Assembly: GCA_963070105.1 (NCBI GenBank)
Contig: OY718806.1
Location: 7,399,865-7,463,864 of the forward strand
Direction of reading: 5' to 3'
Source of the DNA: Litomosoides sigmodontis
Taxonomy: Eukaryota > Nematoda > Chromadorea > Rhabditida > Onchocercidae
DNA: 64,000 nucleotides
Shown here: in pieces, positions 26,324 through 37,514 of the stretch
How positions within the stretch are numbered: position 1 is the first letter of the stretch
Layout: the number at the start of each line of letters is the position of its first letter
Notes under the pieces: generated by a model
What the model was told of the DNA's origin: nothing
What the model saw: only the letters and a program-made list of their open reading frames with translations
The model's database searches: none
Program-made: the position numbers and the translations under genes

Positions 26324-26953
26324 GTGTAGAAGATGTGAGATTTTATGCAGCCGTTGGTCTTGTTAGTACACTGCAGAGATCAAATCATGCAAGGTACATG
26401 GCTTTTTTCGTTGTTCTTCAACGAGTCAGAAAGGCTGATGAACAGATTCGCCCTTTAAAAAGAAATTAATACACAATGAACTAGCCTAGCGTTTATTAAG
26501 TACTAACTTTTTAAGTGTTATTCAAGTCGTGCTTCAGAATAGACAAGAGGAATTGTAACAAGTTCTATAATTCGTGAACTCATCCTGCCAAGGTAAGTGT
26601 AACCTCCCACAAATAACAACAAATTTCCATTGCAAAATCAAAACTATAAGCATAATTGATACGTAAATACTAAATAGCTTATTATGAGTGCTAAAGATTA
26701 ATGAGATTTATAATGTTATCGATGATTTCCGAAAATGAAAAAAAGTCGCAATTTAATGCAAAAGACTGTGTGTAATTTAAAACTTTACCGAATTGTCACT
26801 TAACCTCTGCTCGCTTCTATGGCACTCTACAGCACTCAAGAAATAAAAACAATTAGGAATGGTTTTGTTACCTGAAAAGCAATCAAGGTCTTCCAAAATA
26901 CGTTCAGCGCTGTGAATAGGTGCGGAAAAGTGATGGCTCCGTAGAACTAACAT
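26324..26953 (-). CDS. possible small cysteine-rich gene, partial
   Basis: Three minus-strand exons fit in phase: 26872-26953 (starting at an ATG), 26789-26826 and 26324-26370. The donors are GTAACA, GTAAAG and GTAAGT and the acceptors end in GTAG and TCTGCAG. Together they read a short Ser/His-rich start, then DCFSECHRSEQRLSDNS and CTNKTNGCIKSHIFYT, with four cysteines that would suit an extracellular disulphide-bonded region. No signal peptide is evident and the 3' exons were not resolved. The plus strand is also open opposite exon 3 for about 70 codons, so the strand is not certain. Upstream of TMEM218 on the same strand, it could share a transcript with it. Confidence 0.28.
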
Positions 26954-27267
26954 CACTGACGCACTTCTTACATGAATCACTCAACACGTCAATATCAACA
27001 AAAAAGAAAACGAAATTCATTTGGTGAAAATTTTGCACAAAGTACGATGATTGGTAAATGTATTTAAAGGCATATAGCGTAATTAAAAGTCACTTTCGTA
27101 TTCTCAGATCGTGAGCGGTTCGTTACTAGAATACTCTTCAGTTTGGCTACTATTTATTGGATGGATCTACTGTGAGGTTTAAATTAATTCAAAATTTTCT
27201 GGACCAGTTTAAAACTACCCTCAACCCAATCGACCCACATTCTGCACTCACACCGAAATGGTATTGA

Positions 27268-27293
27268 GGGAAAGCGGGGGGAGGGGGGGAGGG
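27268..27293 (+). other. G-quadruplex-type motif in a polypurine tract
   Basis: Four runs of 3, 6, 7 and 3 guanines are separated by loops of 5, 1 and 1 bases, matching the G3+N1-7 rule. A purine-rich strand continues to about 27355. Confidence 0.8.
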
Positions 27294-28561
27294 AGAGAAA
27301 AAAAAGGGAAGAATAAAATAATAGAAGGAAAGGAAAAAATAGAAAGGAATAAGAAATACAAGATAGTACAAATGGGGAGTAATAATTCGGAATGAGTTAT
27401 TGAAATCATAATGGACCGAAGATGTGACAATGTCGAGAAGTGGGAACTTTAGGCACTTTTCGAAAATTAGGGGACGAACAATTGGGGAACTAAAAATTGT
27501 GAGTCTTCGAAAAAAGGAAATATTTGAATTGCACCGTTCATCTTTCTCCGACTGTCGTCTCTTCCTTCATTTGCATTTGACCAAGAGATTTGTGGCTCCT
27601 CTCTCGATGAAATAATTCAACAGCTCTAACAACCTTCACTGTTCCCTTAGTAATAAGAGTAGCATAGCTTCACATTTTTGGTGCGGTAGTTTGGTGCAGC
27701 ACAAATTAGCGAAATATATTGCAATCAGAGATTGAAAATCTTCACGAATAGTGTATAAATAGGCGATAAAAGCATAGAGAGCAAATTGAAAGAATGGGAT
27801 AGGTAGGGAAACGCTAGACAACGAAGAAAAATAGACGGCAGAAGGTGAGAGTAAAAAGCAGAGGACTTACAAAATAGGTGGTCTTACAACGACCGCTGGT
27901 ATCCTGTATTAAGGTGTTTTTCAAATGTGGTGGCTTTTCTGTAAATTCTGTTTTTATCACAGGGGTAGGGAATGTCGCATTGTTGGATTTGGGTGTTGTC
28001 GTTGGGAAAGAACACTTCGTATTTTAATATTTAAGCGAATTCTTTGGTTTAAATACAACACAAAATTATACGATTGAAGGAATAACTTTTTTAGACAGTT
28101 GGCGAATTGACGTAGAGTAAAATAAAGTGTAGTGAGGTAAGGTACGAATGTTATAGTTATACATGACTTTTGTATTAATACAACGTAAATTTGCGGTCCA
28201 AAAACAACTCGAAAATACCGAATGTCATTTTTGCTTTGTCTAAATGCGCTGTTAGACATAGTAATTTATCAGTTTGAGGCAAATGAATTGAAATATATCT
28301 GTGAAATTATTGAATACTTTTGTGCAAGACGTTTATTTCGAACTCGAACCAAATATTGAAATTATCTAGCTTCTGTATAATTCTATGAATTTCAGACTAC
28401 TACTTTTGATGATGCACTATTCTCTGATTGTGTCTATTGCTTCAGCTAAAGCAAATCTATTTCCAGAATCGTCCTACTTCGTACGATTGCTGGGACTGTG
28501 GAGCATTTCATTCTCATGCTCTCTTGTTTTTTTTGTTAAAAAATCCTCGAATTTATATTCC

Positions 28562-28563
28562 AG
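28562..28563 (+). promoter_or_regulatory. probable spliced-leader acceptor of ANKLE2 gene
   Basis: TATATTCCAG ends here, 21 bases before the ATG at 28585. The leader would include a four-codon upstream reading frame (ATG at 28569, ending TAA). Confidence 0.45.
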
Positions 28564-28584
28564 ATAGTATGAAACTTATATAAA

Positions 28585-31500
28585 ATGGAGCAAACAAAGC
28601 AGCCAGCTGAATATTACGCTGTGCATATCCCGTCACCAAGTGATGGGATATCTAATGAAGGCGCCGTATTCGCAACCCTGAAAGAAGCATCTAATTTTGC
28701 GAACACTCCGGAGAGTAAAGCCAAAGGTTAGGTGTTCAACATATGAAGTGGAATATTAAAATGTAAATCTACAATAAGGGATAGCTTGCATAATTCTACA
28801 TGTATGTTTTTCAGGTGCTCGTTTCAAGCGCTTTCAAAATGAAGAAGATGCAAAAAATTACGCCAAGAATGGTGATATATTTTGCAAAAGTCCAGAAGTA
28901 TCAGTTAAAAACGAGCCCACAGGCGAGCCAAGTTCATCTTTTCCTTCAGTCTCTCGAATTATGTTCAATCGTTTGAAGAAGTCAATCGAGTTAAAGGTAC
29001 ATGTTATATTTGTATAAATTTAGGAGGAAAAAAATTCGTCGTTCACAGTTTTTCTAGCAGTTTTGCTGTTTAGTCGCTCCACTCTTTCCCTGTTTTCTAT
29101 TTTTGAATATTTATTCAGGACAATGGATTATTCTTGGACATGGTCTTACAAAATCCTCGTTATCTAATCAATGTCGGAAGCGACATGCCAACAATTGTAG
29201 TCGAAGGTTTTCGTTATAATGCTATGCATCTGGCTGCTAAAGTTGGCAATTTACATGTCGCTAAATACGTTCTACGCCTTATCTGCGACAGTGAAGCATT
29301 ACTTACTTTATATGGTTTGTGGATGGATTTAAATATTTCTCCGAGGTTTTTCGTATAAAACTCATTTTTTCTTTCGGGAGCTTTGTTAAAGGTTGGAAAA
29401 TGTGATCTAATCGAATGCTTGCGCAGACTCAAAATAAACATATGCAAGTTTTTCGGTTCCTATAGCAAATAAAACCAAATCAATGTTTAAGGAACGTCGG
29501 AAAATGATGTTAGGATGCGCTCGCGTATACTTCTGGATTGTTATCTTAACATGCCAGACAAAGGTGCACACGATACACCGTTACATTTTGCATCTAAATT
29601 TGGGCACTACGAGCTAGTCCAACTGCTTTTGAGTTACAACCTATGTCAGAAAAACCCCGTAAATAAGTAAGTTCATATGATTTTAAGTTATTTGATTCTT
29701 ACAGATTATAAAAGGACATGGTGTTTTCTCAAAATTTCTCGCAGAAATTGATTTTTTTTTAATATTCGATGTGAATTCTTTCAAAAGTTCAGATGTTTAG
29801 AATGGGTTTAACTCCTGCCGAAGCTTGTTGCACTAGATATGGTGGTTCTAACAAGCAAGATCTCATTGGTGCAATGTTGCCACTTTTCGTTTCTTTCTAC
29901 ATTGCACTGTATCGTCCAACGGATAATTATTACGCAGTAACTATCTGCCTTCTCGGTATAGCTTTCGAAGTTTTGTTAATCCTTCAATATTTACCAAAAA
30001 GCACTATTCCTATTGCTGTAGAGTGCTGATCCATTTTTTTAGCTAATAGGATAGGTGTACTGTTTTGTCAGGTCGCTATTGATATGTTTACATAGCTCAT
30101 TTGTTTTAAATGATTACTACACACGCTGTTTTTACAGGTGATATACCTCCTAATGTACTTCCTGATAATACATCTGGATCTCCCGTATCTTTGTCAGCTC
30201 TGGAAACATGCGAACTTGCAGCTTACGCCGGTAATTTCTGTTAAAAACTGAACGTTTTCTTTGCTTCAACAGTTTTATTACCAATTCAGTAGTTGCTGTT
30301 CTATCATTTTAATTTTTAGCGCCGTTCTATCAATTTAATAAATCGTTACTCTTCTTAGATTTGTCATTGAATTTATATGTCAATCGCCTTTGAGCATTTT
30401 CTTTGCAATATACTTTACCATGGCAAATTATTTAAGGACCATTTTCGGATAGGGATGTGGCACAGAAATTTTGTGAAACATGGAAAACAGAAGAAAGAGA
30501 ATGTCGTAGATCATATCTTAGGAAAGGTGCTGAACGTGTCGGACGACGTCTTGCCAATGAATATCAAGTGATTTGGATGGAACGCTGGGGTTTTTGCAAG
30601 AAACTGCTTGATTTTCACTCCTGCGCAGGTATTTTTTTTAAAAAGAAGTTTCTCGCATAATTATATAATACAGGAATTCATTCTTAACTGAGAGTTTGGT
30701 GGAACTTTCATTGCAGTGAGCAAAAAAAAATGACACTCTGTTGTGAAACCTTGATTTTTACTGTCTGTTATTCATTATTACAGGACTTGAGGAATTAAAT
30801 CGTTATCTTGTGAATATCAGATTGAATCCACCACCTGATTCAGTTCGCGTAGTCCGTCTCGACCGCGATGACGATTCTCTGCTTTTTTCGGATGCCTCTG
30901 ATATCATGTTTGGAAATGATGAAAGCAGTAAAAACAACTCAACCGAAGCTACTGATTTACAAAGCACATCATTTAATGGAATAACAGACAAGCAAGTTTC
31001 AGTTTACAACAGTTTTAATTTTTTGGACTCTAAAACGGACTATTTCATATTTTTGCATCACGGTACCTAGTCGTCACGGGTGGTTTTATTGCAGAATAAT
31101 GAAAGGTTGATCAGACATTTAGTTAGGTACTTCATTTCTCAGTATAGTAAAAGGTAGCCATTTCTTAGTTTTCTTATTTTGTGTTGCGAGTCGAAAAACA
31201 TCGTATATGACTGTACAAATATCTGCTAGTTCATAAATTTATTTAATACTTATAACAGGTCATTCATGGATACGAACAGTGACCATTTATATCGGTAGAG
31301 TGACTTTTTTACTGTGTTTACGTTTATCAGCTTCTACCTTCGCTTTCTTTAAGTGGGATTCAAATTCATAAATTTAATTGAATTTGGATTTTTGAATTTT
31401 AAATTATCATTGATTATAAAAAAACCGCTGATATCTGTTTAGCGGGCACAGTTGTTTCCTCTTCGCTTTTGAATCTCACTTTTTTTCTGAATTTTTTTTG

Positions 31501-32691
31501 AATGATTGCGATTTTCATTTTCGTTAATGTATACCTATCTTATCTATGCATTGGTTAAAATGATCTCTACTTCTGTTGTTAGTAGCTAGAATTTATTCCA
31601 AACCTCTTCCATAAAATTAATTTTTTTTTAATTTAGAAAAAAATTTTTTCTTTAATTAAGTTTTGTTTTTTCTTTCAGCATTTTGTGCCTGTAGAAAGTA
31701 GCTTCCGAAGCTAACGCATAATGTTTGATTCTTAACCTTTTTTTGTCATTGTTGTGCTTTGCCAAGTCTTTTTGCTTTTATGTTTTAAAAGCTTAAATAT
31801 TGAAACATTGAAACATTTTAAAAGAATTCAATTCAATTTTAGGTTGGCAAATCTTAACTTGGATTCATCGCCATCATCACCATCATCATTGGATTCAGAT
31901 CACCAGAAGTCTAAAGGTGGTCTTGACTTTGTACTTGTGGCTTCCGAATCAATGCTGTCTTCAGATTCAAGTGCTATCACTTCATCTCAACATGAACAGA
32001 CTAGTGACAGTCGAAGTGATTCTCCTGATATTGATTATTATACACCACCATCGACGCCAGAGCCTATCTATATTTATCAAGGAATTCCATCAAAGGATGA
32101 TGAAGAACTAGCAACTGCACTCTCTTTGGTGAACTTTTATGCATAGTAATTGTCTTAAAAACATTATGAGTGAGAAATGATACAGAAAAAATTGGTTTTT
32201 TAAAAATCTACGTACCACTTAAAATTCATTTGATAAGAATTCATATTTGTCCATTTAAAATCATTATACTTAGTGGAGATGTATCGTTTCAAGCAGACTG
32301 CAAACGATGCATTGATACTTATCAGTTGAATTATTCCGTAAATGCTGGACAAACTATACACTAGCTGAGTATAAAATTATGTAGTGTGATCTGTTCCGCC
32401 TAACGAACACCGTTTTAGTTGCTATTTAGTTTCTTAATAAGTAGATATCAATGGGTGTCTTATAACTCTTGCTTACAAAATATATATTTATGCATAATTT
32501 ATCCAGTCATATTTGCTACCGTCAATTTATTTTCTTTTGCAAAATCTCTTTTAATTAAGGTCAACCCGCAGTTGATTCAGCGTTATGGCGCTGTTTACGA
32601 ATATGTGCGACATGTGAACAGCGTTCCAGAATCAGAACGCTCTAACTGGCCATTCACCGATTCACCACGTGCCAAAAAACGCAGAATGTAA
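28585..32691 (+). CDS. lem-4: ANKLE2/LEM-4 family protein, ten exons, 586 aa
   Basis: Homologue of human ANKLE2 (Lem4), which promotes BAF dephosphorylation through PP2A and VRK1 inhibition as the nuclear envelope re-forms after mitosis. Exons are 28585-28726, 28815-28996, 29119-29314, 29492-29666, 29801-29955, 30138-30230, 30437-30628, 30784-30991, 31843-32128 and 32560-32691. Residues about 10-65 match the viroplasmin/RNase H1 N-terminal-like module of ANKLE2 (YYAVHIP; RFKRFQNEEDAKNYA). Residues 115-235 carry the ankyrin region (NPRYLI, FRYNAMHLAAK, DTPLHFASKFGHYELVQLLL). AGPFSDRDVAQKFCETWKT and ERVGRRLANEY match the conserved region after it. The C-terminus ends AKKRRM, nuclear-signal-like. 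The intron after exon 8 seems to begin GCAAGT. The donor of exon 5 (GTATAG) was chosen by frame. No LEM domain or membrane segment is visible in this model. Confidence 0.9.
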
Positions 32692-33060
32692 ATTTGAAGC
32701 GGTGTTTTGAAAGGGTTTGGACTAGGAAGATTTTTTTTAACAATTACTTTGTAACTGATTAATTGTGCAGTATTTCGAAATCGTGTCTTCATTTCAAATA
32801 TGAAAATGAATGGAGAAGATGCTCTCTGTATGATGTTGTTTAAGGTATATAACGTCGCCTTAGATGTATCGGACGTGTTAGTTCGATAGTCTGTGCGAAT
32901 TTTTACATTTTTCAATAATTTGATAGGAAAATATCAGTTTGTGGGAGTAAAGTCTTTAAATATTGGCAATAGGAAATTAAATAGCTGTAAAATAGCTAGT
33001 TTCTTTTATCACTCCTTCGTCATTGCTTCCGATTATTAGCACTTTATCAAGCATGGAAAA

Positions 33061-33063
<3 letters not shown>

Positions 33064-33091
<28 letters not shown>
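33064..33091 (+). repeat. TA microsatellite
   Basis: About 14 uninterrupted AT dinucleotides. Confidence 0.95.
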
Positions 33092-33094
<3 letters not shown>

Positions 33095-33258
33095 GCAGTG
33101 AATCCCTATGTAGTCGGGGCTTAAAATATTTTCTGTCTTATTTCAGTCCTGATGAGAAGGGCTTTTGTCCAGCTGCTTTTTAGGAATGCATAACTGTAAT
33201 TTAAGAAAGTTAATTTTACTGCACGCTCAAGGGGTGTTTCTAATTCGTATTTTTTAAT

Positions 33259-33264
33259 AATAAA
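33259..33264 (+). terminator. possible poly(A) signal of ANKLE2 gene
   Basis: AATAAA 568 bases after the ANKLE2 stop codon. No closer canonical hexamer was noticed. Confidence 0.3.
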
Positions 33265-36200
33265 GAAGTTAAATCTATTTCATATAACATACGGTGTAAA
33301 ATCCTTCTTCATATCCGTCCATCTCAGAAACATAATATGTAATTCAATGTGAAATATTTCGCTCATTCCTGTCGTTTTCGTCTGCCTTACAGCATTAATT
33401 GATATAGTCTTGCATTATTTGTGATTTGTGATTCTAGTCAAAAATAAATGTCTCCATAACGTTTCAAACACTACAGTAAAAATGCTTTGGTTGAGAAGAT
33501 ACAGCATTTCATACATACATTACAATAATGGTTGCTGCGGAACCCTTGAAAATCATAAACCAGTCTGAATTGTACTCTATGTTTAAAATTATTATTAGTA
33601 AACATAAAAGGGTAGCGGATATGGAGTACATTCTTTTAAAATTTGTGGATAAGAGATGCAAAACAGAACAAACGTAAGGAGGATAGAAAAGCATTAGAGG
33701 AATGGCTTGCGTTCGTCATGCAAAAAATGCTTCGACACATCGATTACTAACCTACATATTCCTTCCAAACTTTTACTCCTAACAAGATACTGAAAATGCC
33801 TTTTATCATTTCTGCAGGATAGAGCAATTTTTTTGCAAATATTTAGGCTGAATAATTTAAGGGACAAATGTGAAAGTTTTTAAAAAAATGAATGAGCGCT
33901 TTAGTGACTTATGAAGTCGGTGTGACTTAGGCATTTATTGGAAAACATTATTTACATCTCCCTATTCCCTGATAAGCTTAAAGAACAATGTAAGTGCGAA
34001 ATTGTTTATTTACTACTACAGTTGTCTGCTTTTCGCGTTGTATGGGGAGTAGAAGTGATTTTGACTGGAAAAAGCATGTCATCGCTGAGGAGGAAGATTA
34101 ATGATCAAATCGTGCTTTATTAAACTATTCCTGAATGAAAGATATTTGGCACTAAATGTTGAACGTCTGCTATTTCATACATTAACTTCAACTATTAAGC
34201 GATATTAGAGTATAAAATAATAATTATTATTATCACAGCAGCTATCAGTGTAAATAACAAGCCTTATTCTCGTTTTTGAGCTTGGAATTAAACATGCAAA
34301 ATTGAATGGATATTTGCTAGGTAATAGTGGATAACAATGGCAGGTTGTTGGAGTGGAATTATGGGTTTGTTGCAGAAGGAAAGTGATGGATAATGATTGC
34401 AATAGATTTTCAATGATAAATCTTACCACTTTTCGACTGGAAGACCATTCTGTCTCTCTTTTGAACCCACTGATTGCTTATTGATTTATTTATCAATTCC
34501 GGGCAGGAAGAAGTGGAATGAAATGTTTGACATATTATGTGTGACTTAACCTAATAGAGAAGAAAATTTCCCCTTCTCCTCCTCGTTCTCATCATATCGC
34601 TTATTATTGTTTCCAAAATTTTCAATTATTTTTTTCTTATGCCTACACATATATGTGTATAATCCTTTGCTTAAGTTATATCGCCTTCCTCTCTCCCTTC
34701 CCTCACCATATTTTGCTAGTAAAGCTCACTTAAACACTTTTTATTGGCAGTCAGCTTGCTTCAATTAAACTACTGAATGAAATTTTTAGCAGATTCTCGT
34801 CAGATAAAAGCATCAGCTATCTAAAACTTTCCACTTTTCCCACCTTCTTATGGGAATCTAGGAGAATTAATTGTAAATGGCTCATATGTGTATATTGATT
34901 TTAATTACCAAACTGGGCAATTTGCAGTTTGCTAATTTTTATTTGTGATCAAACTGTCTTAACTCTTCGGGCAATCACATTTTAGTTGCCCGAAATGGCA
35001 TACTAATTTTTTTTAAGTGTTTGAACGACAGTTTTTTGAACTTCCTTTGAAATTTGTTTTTTCCAAAAAATTACGAAAAAAGGAAAAAAAAACAGTTGTC
35101 CCTTTATTCATAAAGCTAAAGATAAGTTCGATCTTGATTGTTAAGCTTAATTTGTTGTCTGAAGGAGGAGGCAACAAAATTAAACCAAGTGCTTTTCAAT
35201 TGTTTTGCGTCGTGAATCGTTCCTTTCAAATTGATTTTTCTAATCTTTTCCATCTCCATTCGTTGATGTTTGATTAAAGCGTTTGCAAATTATGCCAAAG
35301 TTTATTTAATTATCCAAGGGCATAACAGTAGCGTTAAGTGAGTGAAATGTCGCAGTTCTATCTTATTCCTTTTCCAACTTAATTCCAATTCTCTTAAACT
35401 ATAAACGGTAGAATAAGCTTGCAATTGAACAGTATGTTTGGCTGAACATTATTGATTTACATTTTTAGAGGTGAATTTAGAGCTCTTTTCGCTCGGGAAA
35501 TCCAAATTGATATTGCAGTACAGCTAGCTGTCTGATGGTTGTAGTGCAATTTATGCATGAACATTGAAAATATGCTTTAGACTTTCTAGAATTATTACTC
35601 TCCTCCTGTTATTCATTCGCTTTCCAATCGATTCCAGAAATAAGACAAGGCTTTTGAAGACATGAAAAAGCAATCCTTGGCTATCATATGGCTTTTTTGC
35701 TATTAATTATCCCAGCGTCAATTTGTTCATTCAGAGGTGATGGAATAGGATATATAAGTAAAGGAAGAAAAAACTGTTATCGAATTCAAGAAATTCATTG
35801 ATTCCCGTAGCTTAATTTTTTACACGTTTCATTTAGAATTTAATTTTCATTTTCTCTTCAGCATCATCAAATTTCAAAAAAGAAAATTAGAGATGAAAAT
35901 TGCAATTTTTCCCTTACAACTATAATGCTGAAGAAAGGTATCGCGGAAGAGCACGAATCAAATAAGCTAATAATTAGGATTGCTTTGCCTTCAACTTACG
36001 ATGTTACCAACTGATAATTGATAGTTGCAATAGAAGTCAGAAGCTAACAGGTGCAACTACACCACCTTCATAAGTTTATCACCTCTCCTTTTCAAGTGAG
36101 CAAACATTCATGATGTCACATCACTTACTTGCTTTCTGTCAGCATATTGTTCGTTGGCGACGAATTATTCAATGATTGGCTTAGTGAGTTCCGTTCCGGA

Positions 36201-37514
36201 TAATGAGTTCTCATTTCTTCTTCAAAATCATTTATGCCTTAATTCTGCAACTAATTCAATTTTATTTCCCTTTTTCGTTCATTAAATTCATTAAATTCGA
36301 ACCAAAAAAAAAATGTTTTCAGCATTTAGCTCCAAGTTATTAGAAGTTTACATTAGAGAGTATGGTCACATAGATATCTGCTATAATACTGTTAAATCAG
36401 ATTTTGCTGCAAGATGCTTTCTTTTTATCATTAGTAATTGGTTCATGTTTTATGATACTATGAGGAAATGTTAATTTAATTACGGTTGAGAAATTCGTTG
36501 ATTGAAATTTCATAAACAACGATTCGTCTTCTGTTGCATTAATATAACCATGCACTCGAATGCACAAACGGATTTGTTGATAATTAATGTGCTAAAGTTA
36601 AAGAATGTGTAATAAATTGAGTAGTTGTCAATTAGACCTAATAACAAATTTGTTAAAAAAACTAATTGCTTGAAAATATACTTTAAATTTTGAAGGAAAA
36701 ATGTAACTGTAAATTTTGTAAAAGTATGAAATTAAATTTTACGACATGTGGAATCGTTTTTAAATTCAAATTTGTCATAATTCCAAGTTTTCCTTCCGTC
36801 GTATCAGGATTTTTCTGATAAAAACTAATTTGCAATGAATTAAACTACTAAGTGAATTACATCCTGATTAGGAATAGAAACTTCGGGTTAGAGTGTAGAA
36901 GGATAAGTGAGATAGACTGAGTTAGATTACATTCGCTTAACGAATGGATATATATGTGTACCAAGTAAATGAATGAAACAAATTTTATTTTTTATTTATT
37001 AATGAATAAATATGTGTGTGTATATAAATAAATAAGTAAATGTAATATGCATGTGTAATTTATAGGACGTATACAGACCAGAACTCATTCTAAAAATGAA
37101 AAGAAATTTGTTTGGCACTTTGTGGTTCCCAAGGAAAAAAAGGGATAAGCAATCATGAGTGCCTAGCTGTTTGGTACATGCATGCCATGCCCATTAGGGA
37201 TTTTCTTCCGACAGCACTCCAAAGCTATATGTTTTTCACCCTTCCCAGTCCTTTTACTCTTCCTGCTTTCTCTTCATTGTGACATAAACTGACTTCATTA
37301 AAACGTGAAATTTAGCAGTTTCTTCCATTTCATCCAATTTATCTCCAAACTTAATCTTTTTTTCTTCCTGAAACTTTGCCAAGTTTACATTTCAGGTTTT
37401 TGACGAATATTTATTTATTTATATGAGAGGAGAAATTGCCTGCTACAAGCAACATAATCAACTGAAAGTAGCTAAGGAGTTGAGGAAACAGTAAGCAAAC
37501 GTGTAGACAAAACT

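Larger units (their letters stand above)
26954..28584. other. intergenic DNA upstream of the ANKLE2 gene
   Basis: No gene is supported. It contains a G-run cluster followed by a purine-rich tract (27268 to about 27355), and a 60-codon hydrophobic open frame at 28385-28567 that ends at a stop just before the ANKLE2 start. Confidence 0.5.
32692..37514. other. long intergenic region
   Basis: About 4.8 kb with no supported gene. The left part should be the ANKLE2 3' UTR, and an AATAAA occurs at 33259. A TA microsatellite lies at 33064-33091. The open frames here (for example 35017-35277) lack domains or splice partners. The right end should contain the synapsin promoter and 5' exons, with a possible acceptor at TTTACATTTCAG near 37395. 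Confidence 0.55.
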
